Source: Romanomermis culicivorax (taxonomy: Eukaryota > Nematoda > Enoplea > Mermithida > Mermithidae). From it: a stretch of 64,000 nucleotides of DNA. Below the pieces are notes generated by a model, which was not told where the DNA came from, searched no databases, and worked only from the letters and a program-made list of their open reading frames with translations. Location of the stretch: assembly GCA_963922205.1 (NCBI GenBank), contig CAWUHX010000084.1, positions 1,114,975 to 1,178,974 on the forward strand. Direction: 5' to 3'. Positions within the stretch are counted from its first letter, which is position 1; each line of letters opens with the position of its first letter. Of the stretch, positions 22,600 through 33,700 are shown piece after piece. Made by a program: the position numbers and the translations under genes.

Positions 22600-24905
22600 T
22601 TCTTCTAGTACCCTTGGATTGAAAAATACAGATAAATATTCTTCTGATGTGACAACAACTTTAAGAACGTGGAACTCTTGTGAGAGATACTTTTTATGAC
22701 ATTTTTGCTATTGTACTTGACCAAATTGTGACTAATTATAAAAAATCAAATGTTACCTTGACTTTAAGAATTTTCAAAGTCAATGACAGTAACGCAAAAA
22801 TAGTTCAAAGAGGCAGAGAAAAATTTGAATACTTAGAAATTCCTAGTGCTCTATTCTGACTTGAACCTTATTTTATTTATCCAAATTTGACTTAAGCCTG
22901 GCCGTTTGAAGGTCTATTCATTTTTAAAGCATTGTTTATTTGGACTGTTTTATTGCTTTGTCTGCAACCACTGACTAACAAATTATGCAAAAAAATTTCA
23001 AATATGTGAGATCCCAAAAGGAAAATCTTTGATGTTATAACAGTACGTTGTATGTGATTCAAAGAGCTCCAATGTGTCACTAATACGAAAATGTTGCTAA
23101 AATTCTTTGTCTAATTATTTTTTTTTGTATAGAAGATGTCGGCGGCATTTTGATTTTCTTCACAAAAATTTTTGACTACCGTATTAAAAAAATTTCTGGC
23201 TACGTGACTGTACCTGCTCGGCTCTATCTTCCCTTTCGCTTGCCTTCTTTCTGCGCCTTCCGTTTTTGATGAATAGAGGGGAAAGATCTTAAAACATATC
23301 ATATCTTTCTGAATCCTCCATTTCATGATTTCCGGAATAGAATGAAGCTTTTTGTAGTTTTCGTAATTGAGACCACAAATTTAATTTTCTCTTTATGATT
23401 AAAAAATTTTAGTTATGAATGTTTACACATGCTTACTGTAGAAAAGGTTATACAAAGAGAAATTAATTTTCCGAATATAAACCCTTTCTTTTTAAGCTTA
23501 TGTTAGTATGTCCCTGCATTGATTAATATAAAGAATATCTTTTTAATCACATTTTAGATCTCGTTAGGATCAAATGCTTAGAATCAAAATTGGAAAAATA
23601 GTAAGTTCTACGGTCTTACTTCTCTTGCGAAATGACAAATTCAATTGGAAAATCTCAAAGGTCGCTATTATCGGAATGCTTTCGATCTGATTTTTATAAA
23701 CTTTCAATGTCTGTTAACAATGCTATACTGATCAATGAAGCAAATAAGATCCTTAAATGTGATACTGCGTCGCGGAATTCATAAAACGTAAAATCATTCA
23801 ATGGTAGTTTTCGACCGTTCGATCATTTTTATCAATGTCAAGCCAAATCTGAGCTTTTGCATAATATAGCAGGCATTTATCAGACAGCCGAGATTTGATA
23901 TTTTTGCCTTATTAGGGGTGGATCACTTTGAATGAACATTTATTTTCAATTCTTAGCCTACCTAAAGGTCATTAGGAGATTTCATTATACGAGTCACGCT
24001 TAACATCTGCAGAGATACAGATACTGTAAAATCTATTATGGCTTTTTGATATGAATGCAATTTTGAAACAGTACGATACATTCAAATAAACGTTCGTCCA
24101 CAAAGTTACAGGTAATGAGCATTGGTTATCAAACAATCATGACGAATGATATGAAAAGATTATTCTCTATTAGATTTTTTTCCCGTAAATAATTTCTTTC
24201 AACAGGATTTTATCAAGCTGGTCAAAAATGTTCACAAATAAGACAATTGGTATCGACAAGCTGAAAATTCAAAGCAGTCTACAATCATCTCATGAAGTAC
24301 ACATGGAGGATAAGAGAATTGTCAGGATTTTGTTGTGAACGTCCCAACGAAATAGTTGCACAGTATGACTCGAACATTGAGAGCATACTCAACTAAAATT
24401 CAATGTTTTTTATATTAAAAATCTTATTGTAAAAGCTTTGTGTATACGATATGACGTAAAATTCTAATGAATCTCTTAAAATGCAGCAAAATTTTATGTA
24501 AATTGAAGAGACCTTTCATAAAGAAAACTTCTCCTCGGTATGGATTGTTCATCAAGTGGATTCCTGAGGATGTTAGTTCTAAACTTTTGGAAGAAACTGT
24601 CGCTACAGTAAGATTTGTAGACGATGATTTTATAAATTTTACTTCATATTTTTATTCTTATGCGGAAAATGTACAGTAAATAATACAGACAATGTAAGAT
24701 ACTATTTGTCGACCTTGTTGCACATAACCCTTTTAGTTCACGTCAAACAGCATTGATGGCTTTTCATGCTGATGGAGTATAATCGTCGTTATGGTGTTTA
24801 CTGCAGTCTCTACAGTGTGCCTGACGAACACATCCCGTAGTTTTTTTTTTGCTGATTGCTTTTTTCTTTTCCAATGACTATTGTCCTTATATGTAATCGC
24901 ATTTC
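22600..24905. other. No gene recognised; upstream flank of the GPCR
   Basis: AT-rich sequence without recognisable exons. A 70-codon frame at 24467-24679 (+) is not attributable to a family. Any promoter or upstream untranslated exon of the GPCR would lie here or further left, but I cannot identify one. Confidence 0.35.
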
Positions 24906-24928
24906 CTATGTTTTACAGATAACAAAAA

Positions 24929-25335
24929 ATGAATAGTTCGAATATAAGTCAGCTAGATGACGACATACCAAATCGGCTATTCAGCGATTACGTACAAATT
25001 TTAATTTTGATGACAATTTTTGTACCCGGTATTTGCATGAACTTTTATACATTTTTAAAAATTTATCGCCGATACAAAATCACCGAATCGCGGATTATGC
25101 TGCTCAATTTGCAATTGAACGTCACAAATTCTAAAATTTTGATCTTTTTCGTTTTTACTCGAATTTGTTGGCTAGCCACTTACAAGTGGATGGGCGGCTG
25201 GTTTTTGTGCAAAGCTGTTAAATTCGGACAGGCTTTGAGTTTTATGTCTTCAAGCAATATAGTCGTGTGCATCGGTTCGGACAGGCTTCTTTCGTTGCTG
25301 TACCCTCTACAGGTCAAGCCTAAAGCCAACAAGCG
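24929..25335 (+). other. GPCR exon 1 (TM1-TM3)
   Basis: The start codon at 24929 follows a TTTTACAG acceptor ending at 24918. The exon ends AAGCG before GTGAGA (donor at 25336), leaving a split Arg codon that exon 2 completes. It encodes the extracellular N-terminus with N-x-S sites, TM1, TM2 and TM3 with the S-D-R box. Confidence 0.8.
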
Positions 25336-28300
25336 GTGAGAGTGTTTGCCAATTTTCCACTTGTACTATCAGTAGATGCTTTAGTTGAATGATTTTGGCA
25401 GTTATCGAATAGAATCGCAGTAATGATTTAGAATGGTGACAGAGAATGCTCGTCTATCACGACTAAAGTGAATTCATATTAGTATAAGTGTGCCCCAACT
25501 AGCCGTCAATCCTCGTCTGCAAGTTACTTTATGTAAATGGCATCGAAGTACTTTTAATCTTATTAGCAATACACGTTTGACCCATTTTCTACTGTTTTAA
25601 TGTTCTATATTTTTGTTTGTTTCCTAATTTTCTATATTTTTTCTATTTTCTCCTAGAGATGTAATTATTCATGACGATCAAACTAAAAATTATAGATTAT
25701 TCGAAAAGCGGATAAATTTTACACCATATTCACCGTTTGAAATTATATTTGAATTTGGATAAATTTGAATTAAATATTAAAATTCATTCTTAGTTTGAAC
25801 TGATGGAATGGAGCATTTTTAGTCATTCAATGAAATGTTACTGCATTTCATTATTTAACAAGTATTCTAATGGAAAAAACTATTCATAAACTTCAGCGTG
25901 AAACTCGTTGATGTGACGAACGAATTTTTCCGAATGAGTCTTCCATTAAATATTTCTCCAAAGCTACTCTTTTCTCGTCATATTGAAGATTCTCATACAG
26001 AAAATGTGAACACGTAAAAAATTCCAACGAAAACAAAAATTTTTCATAAAAAAGAGAAGATAAGAATTATTATAAGTTGCACGAGTTAAGGAAATTTGCG
26101 CAACCGTCAGTGGAATAAATGAGTACTAATTTGGGACAGAAAAAGAATATACTTGCTTGAATTGTTGTCAAGCTAGAAAAAGAGGTGGATTAGATTCTTG
26201 AGAATTTGGGTGAAAATTTAAAAAATCCATCTTTGTAATATTGGATTTTCATTCTTTTGCATTAAAAAGTTTTCCATGTCTGTGAGCCCAATTCATATTC
26301 CCCTTAGCATTACATCAACTACAGTGAAATTTTTCTGAATGAAAATCATATGCATTTATGCTGAAGGCAGATTTCGCTCAAATGTGGCGAAATGGTAACC
26401 TAGAAAATCGAAACTGGTTATCCCTCAGCCAACATCTTCTGATCAGAAAACATGATTTTTACCCACAAAAGAATTTGTGACCCACAACATACAAACTGCA
26501 ACTTGCCAATTTCTAACTCAACCCACCCAAACCCGACCTTCAGGCTGCAGGTTGGATCAATACCCACCCCCTTATATCTATAAACTGATGCATGTTTGAT
26601 TTCATATGAAATAAAGTTGTATGGCACTCACTATTCACCAATTACTCATTTGTATCTCTGTCGAACGTTATGGGCAACCTCACTCTGCTTGTGCCATGGA
26701 ATTTTAATGTGTTATAGCCATTTCTGATCAACACCTATGTGTTGACTTGTATAACACATCGAACAAAAAAGTATCCATATAGCACCAGTTGAATGAAAAT
26801 TCAATATTTGTAGGGCAATGTTTCATGTCAATCTTATTTTTACATTTCCGACTTTTTCTTATCTGCACAATTTTAATGCTTTGAATTGGTTCACATAATT
26901 AATTTAGTTCTAAGAAGACTTTGTGCTGTAACTTTTTCTCTAAGAAAACGGAGTTGGACTTTCTGTCTCAATTTTCCGCGCATTATTCCTGTTTCATTGA
27001 CACTAAATTTAGTAATAAACTTCAATGCAATTGGAAGTACAGGGTACGTACCTGCCCAGAGTTTTGAAATTGAAAATTTTTTCGTGTAGGAGACAATTTT
27101 TGGCCAACTTTTTTGGACATGTGTCTCAAAAAACGCCAGAAAACCAGGAACCGCCCCCTGTACCCCCCTTATTTTGGAGCTGCATATGTATGGTTGGAAA
27201 GTGTATTGATGCAGAATATACTTTTTCACAGAAATGGAAAATTTTTTAATGGGAAAGAATGGAAATTAAATTTTAGAAAACAGGATTTTCGAAACTCTCA
27301 CCCAAGTTCTCAAAAATCTTGTCCAGCCCTTTTTCTGCAACTATCTTAGCAGGTACATCCCCCTTCTCTGCCCCAGCGGGGCATTTCCAACAAACTAGTC
27401 CATCCCTTTTTAGTGGATCTTCCTTAACCAAACATATAAACCTTCATTGATCTCTTTTGTCTACTTCATGGGTCACCCCGAGTTACACCTCAGATTGATA
27501 CCCCTTACATTACTTTTGCCTAGAGCTTCACACGACAAAAATTTCGTACCCAGGTACCCATTTATTCATTACCCAGGTATCCGAATTACCCGGGTATACC
27601 CGGGTACATGTTAAAATGAGTTGTAATGTTAATGTACATATATAATATTACACAGATACACCGTGAATTCGAGACATAAAACAAATGTTCATAAAATTTA
27701 TTGATAAATCTATTTTTCAATCAATAACATTCACAAAAATGTATCAACCGGTAGGCGAGAATATAATACTACTATTATTTTATCTAACACTGACAAAAAG
27801 AGCTTACCAGTAGAAGATGGTAGAGTGAATTGTGGTGACTAATAAGATGGGCTGTGTGTTGAGTGGTGAAAGTCGAATAGAATGATGCATTACACACACT
27901 CTGTAGTCCCTACTACATAATATTTTTCAACACTTGTGTTGAAACACTCACTGGTTGTGTTGTTGTATACAATAGGCTGCATAGGTATATATTGCGAATA
28001 TAATGCTAGAGATGACGATTGATACACATTATCGACGCACCTACACTGCAAAATACTACACATCACATCACGACAGCTCAATATTATTGACGAGACAATG
28101 CAAAATTTGCATACCCCTATTCTCAAGACCACCCGGGTATACCCGTCGGGTACCCGGTGTGAAGCTCTACTTTTGCCCTTTTCCATATCTACAATAAAAA
28201 AGGGAAAAGAACATGATTCTCTAACCTGGTTCCGATGAAATCTGTCACGTGCCGCTCAATTCTCCAACGTCACGTGATTCCGATCATGCCGACATTTTGT

Positions 28301-30712
28301 TAATTTTCATGTTTTGTTTATTACTCGATCATGCTTTTGTTTATTTCATTTTTACACATGCATTTTACGTTCGTTTTTATATTTTTCATGCATTTCTATG
28401 TTTCGTTTTGTTGTATTTTTATTTCTTTACAAACGCGGGCTACAGTAGGCCCTTTAGCTAAAAACTTCCGCCAGTCGTGCTCCACGAGCACATGGCTATT
28501 TTTGGTGCGCTCACGCACCTCTTATCATCAAAAATTAGCGTCGTTTTTGTTACGCAAAACGACTAGCTAAGAAGTTTTAGCTAAAGACGTTCATATGCTT
28601 AGCATAGGCACTGCAGCCGGCCTCAGTGCTAAACGCATGTGAATGAAAAAATGTCTATGTGCTCATAGGCATCTTCTGCATCGCGTCTAGCTGCAGAAGT
28701 TAGCTTGAGCGCCGAGAAACTCCGCCCAAGCTGCAGCTGTAGCCAAACATGTCCTTAAAAGGACATGTTTCTTTAGTTTTTCGCTCATTCTTGGGTTCAC
28801 CAAGCTTTCGTCCAGTTGTCACTCCGCGTCCGCCGCCTTCTCGTCAAATTTGCATAATTTTGTTATATACCTGTGCATCCGCCGCCTTACTATCAATAAA
28901 TTTGCATAAATTTACCCGTGTTCACTGCGTCCGCCGCTTAACGTCCACAGTACCCCCGCTGCCCATCAGTGCCAGGTGTCCGACCGCCCCGGTTCGTGAA
29001 TTAAACGTTGGAGTTTCGCCTCCCGCTCGCTCCCGCTCCCTCCCGCTCACCGCCGCTCGCCGCCGCTCGCCGCCTAGGACGTTTGAGGATCGCATCCCCC
29101 GCTCCCAGTGCCAGAAGACCGAAAGCATCCAGGGACTTGCCGCCCGTTGCGTCGTAATCGCTTGAGAAACAGGACTAGGTGAGTCTTCTCAGGGGATTGT
29201 TGTTATTTGTGGGTTATTTGTTGGGAAATCCTTCCTGAGTCGGTTTCCCAAAGTCTCCACAGATAAGTAGGGCCTCCACCACTCAGGTTCGGGCAAAAAG
29301 GGGCTGTCTGGTTCATAATCGGGCCCCATAATTTAGGTCATTTTACGGGTGACCCTGTCCCCACTCTCACTGAGTAGGACTCGGGGATTGTCGCACCTAG
29401 CCTGGCCGCGTTGTCCATTACCCTACAGCAAGACCCCAAGGACAACCCAAAAGAACCAACTATAGACCTCTCTCTATAGCCACCCATTGCCAGGTTAGGC
29501 CCCAACGCCATTTGGGGAATCCTGGGGAAAATGCCAGTATCCATCAGGAGTCACAGCCTATTACTCACTGTAATAGGATCAATCTGATATGGTTCACCAT
29601 CAATGTGACGTCTAAAACACGGTATCACCTGATGAGATACCCAAACCTCCCCAGCTCTTCCAAATCCACATGTCATACACGTGACATGGATGGCGCAATA
29701 TGTGACATGGCGAGGCTGGAAAATCGACCTTAAGTCTGGCACTCGCCCTTAAGTGTAAAACTTTACCCTTGGGTCGGATCTACCCCCAGGTCGGGCCAAC
29801 TCCCATTTTTAAGTCGGACAAGCCCCCTTAAAATTGGGCACTAGCCATCCAATAAGTCGGAGACCCCCCCAAATTCGGGTTTACTGCCTAATGGGTCGGG
29901 AATGCCCCTTATTTCGGATTAACGCTCCTGTAGGTCGGATACCCCCACCTCACGTCGCGTGTTATTACTGTAAGTCGGAAATTTTTCCCGTACCACCGAG
30001 AGTTATTACTGTAGGTCGGGAATTTATCCCTGAACATCAAATTTAATTACTGTAAGACGGGATTTGCCCTTACGAGTGATCTAAATGTGATCTATATGTG
30101 TAAATAACTATCTCATGCGTGTGTATTACCCCTATGAGCAATAAATCCCCTCTGAGTCGAGTTATTTATCCCCAGAGTCGCGTTATTTGTCCCAGAGTTG
30201 AGTTATATATCGAGTATTCTGTATTTCTCCTCTGATTCATTCTGTACATTCATACTTAATCTGTGTTGTAAACTGCCTTATCTGTTTTCTTTTCCCTTAT
30301 TCCCCCCCTCTTCCCCTAATCCTGGGTGGTATACTGTAGCCCTCCAGGTGGGTGCCATTACAGTACGCCTGTGCCCACTCCCGTACTGTAACTACAGTAT
30401 ACCCATACGCGGGTACTGGTATCACAGCTGTAGGGGTTTACGGCCTCTCCTGACTGTTGGTGGTCCTTGACCCCATGATACAGTACACCCTCCCCGTATG
30501 ATTCTGGACGTCATACGTGGCTGCGATCTGTTACTTGTGTACAGTCTTTTTTGTATGTCGGCGGAAACTGTCGGAACTGCTCACTTTTCCGGCCCCAAAA
30601 ACACTTTTACACCGACTGTTTACACCTTTAACACGCGTATGCCCAAATCCCGTATTCCCCGTCTTCGGTTCTTTTCCTTTCCCTTTTCCTTTCTCGGTCA
30701 GCTGAGCGGTGT

Positions 30713-30764
<52 letters not shown>

Positions 30765-33700
30765 CGGATGCCACCGCTACAGTATGACACCCTTACATAA
30801 GTTTCTCTTTTCCACATTTCTACTTACTGTAAGGTCTGTTTCTTCTACTTTCCGGTTGTTGCATCTAGACCATAGACTTTACGGGTCATGTTCTTTGACG
30901 TCAGCAACAACAACGTTACGGGTTGTTGTTGTTGTGTGGTTCAGCCTCACGGATGCAACCACTAACGTCTGCAACAGCCGCTTCACTTGCTGTTGCTTTA
31001 AGGGGTGGGTAGCCCTCCGGGTTCTACCCCTGACGTCAGCAACCGACACTACGTGTTGTTGTTCAAGTTAACACTCCAGCAGTAATGACTTCTGACGTCT
31101 GCAACAGGTGAAGCCAACGTTGTTGTGACAGGTTCGGCTGGTTCTCTGCACCCCATCTGTGACGTCAGCAATGGTGACGCACCGTGTCACTATTCGAAGA
31201 TGTGCAGGTCTTACGGGTGCCACATCTGACGTCTGCAACAACTGCATCTCATGTCATTGACCAAAGGTATCAGACCCTCGGTTCCACCTTTTGACGTCAG
31301 CAACGGCACCATCACGTGTTGCTGTATACCGATAGCTGGCTTCAGGGCCCTATTGCTGACGTCAGCAATGACAATGTATCATGCTCTCGCAGCAGGAATT
31401 GAGGTTACATGATCCTATTTCTGACGTCTGCAACGGTAACATTACGTGCTACTGCAGGGGTTTGCTGGCCTTAGGCACTCACCCCTGGCGTCTGCAACTG
31501 CGACGTGATACTTGAATACTCTTATCCCAGGCACCTGCAGTCAGCACCAAGGTTGTGTGTTGGTCCATACCCCCTACCTTCTGACGTCCGCACCAGGTTA
31601 CTGTCGGCCCTATGAGTATTCCACTTGAGTTGTAGGTGGTCGCTGGCGCATGGTCCCATCACCTACCTCTCTTGTTCAAGGGTTTGTGTGTGTCTGGGGG
31701 CTGATGCCTGGGAAACATCAGTCCACATACATACACCACCTGAGATGCTCACTAGCCTACGTACTGATCAGGTTGTCCGCCCGGGTAGCGGCACTGTTGA
31801 TCAGTATGTGGCTGTTTTCAAGCTTTAACTGCAGGTTTGAACGAGTTACACTCGGCCTCAGCTGGGTTGGTTGCTTGACTCGTGCAGACGATAGGCATTT
31901 GCAGTCGGTACTGCCTGTGTCTGACGTCTGCAAGGGTTCGGCAATCTTCTTGTAAATTTCTTATCTAAATTCACTCATTTTCTTTCATCTCATTGAGCTG
32001 TCATACATAGATCTTCTTTAGTGTCCCCGCCGTAGTGGTTCCCAAGGGACCGCGGCACAGCCTCCGGTTGGGCCTAGAGTGTATAGGACCCCCTGTCATA
32101 TTTCTCTCACTCGAACGCCTTTGTTAACTGGCTTAACGATGCCCGCGCTAGAGTCGCCACTGACCCAGAGTCCGCCTCCGCGGTCTACCCTTTATTAGTC
32201 ATGTAAATAATAGGCACCGTTGAGTCCGCCTCAGCGAAGGTATTGAGTACGCCTCGATACATACTTTACACTCATATTCAATCAGGGACACCTTGTACCC
32301 GTGATCCCTTAGATGTTTTCGGGTGCGCCCTCAAAACATCCAGAGATTTCATTTTAACTGACTGAGTGTGTCAGAATAGCACCCTTGGTACCCGTGCTCC
32401 TTCCCTCTTCTACTGTGTGACCTGCGAACCTCACTTCATCTCAGTGATCGGCAAACCCGGCCACCAGCTGTGTATAATACTCCTGGAGAGTGTCCGTTCT
32501 GTTCGGAATGCGGGCTCCCGTTTCGAACACGGCTGTAAGTTATTTGCGAATGTCGTCCAGCACGGAACCTCCTGTATAGTCCATCTCACTATGCAGAGAT
32601 CGCAATCGCTCCTGGCGAGTGAGGCCCGTTGCGTAACTGCGCGACCCCTTTGCGTAACTGGGTTTGTAAATTAGTTTTGTCCCTATTTATTGCTCCCTTT
32701 TAAGTTCACTTTCAGTTGACCCCATCCTTTTCCACCTCATGCCACTTTATGCGCTACTCCTGGTGAGTAGGATCTTGCCGGCTACGAGTCCGCCTCGCCC
32801 CAAGGTTTGTAAACTAGTACAGCGGTCGAACTTCCAGGAAAAATCCCTCCTGAGCGGGTTTATCCGTCACCCTATTTCTCGGCAGGAAAAACCGCCTCTT
32901 CTCTTCTTTCTACATGATCTTCTGTCCTCTTCACCTATTCTAATTGCCGGGTCCAGGCCCCAAACTCTACGTTCTGGTCGGGATCGATTCCCCATATCTC
33001 AGGCCAAGCCTCTGTCCATCACGGGCGACCAGATAAATTCCCTTCTGCGTCACCCTGATGTACTCTGATCTTACATCTTATAATCCTATTCCATTCTAGC
33101 TCCCTTTCCGTGGTCGCTAGTCTTAAGCTAAGTCAATTTACGTCTTAAACGCCGTCGCACACGCGTTTTCCCGAATTCACGCGCTCTTTCGCCGCGAATT
33201 CAAAAGTAGTACTCACTTTCATTTTACACAATAGAGACACCCCGTCGTTCCTGCCGTCTCAGTACCCAGCCTGTACAGACCAGTGAGCCGCTCTCTATTC
33301 AATTTGACTTAATTGCTTCACGGGCAAGGACGTCTGTTCTAACCACCTTACGGGAAAACGAACCCTCGGACATGAAGTCGGAAACTGATCTCCCTTCACA
33401 GATCGAGAACAAGGTCCAGGCAGCATTTGAGAATGCTCTTGGACCCCTCAACCAAAAGTTAGAGGCCATGAATGGTCGGAGGCACCCTCCCGTGTCCAGC
33501 TTTATGGCCCCTCCCACCTTCTCCGGTGCTTTTGGTGAGTCTATCACCGATTTTATGTCGCATCTTACTCGTTTCTTTACACTCCAGGGTGTAAGCGAAA
33601 CGGATCATGCGTATAAAATCGCCTTTCTGGAGTCATGCCTCACGGGTCCTGCTCTCGCCTCCTACCGGGACTTTAGCAGCAGCACTCCAATACCTACCCG

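Noticed and set aside
28749..29165. 138-codon frame in the LTR, identical in both LTRs
   Set aside because: Identity reflects recent LTR duplication, not selection. Arg/Pro/Ser-rich composition follows the CCGCTCG low-complexity block.
30498..30800. Frames running through the poly-A tract (poly-Lys proteins)
   Set aside because: Artefact of a homopolymer run in the leader.
30896..31594. CRISPR-like regularly spaced repeats
   Set aside because: Eukaryotic retroelement leader, no cas genes, imperfect short boxes and spacers that are themselves repetitive.
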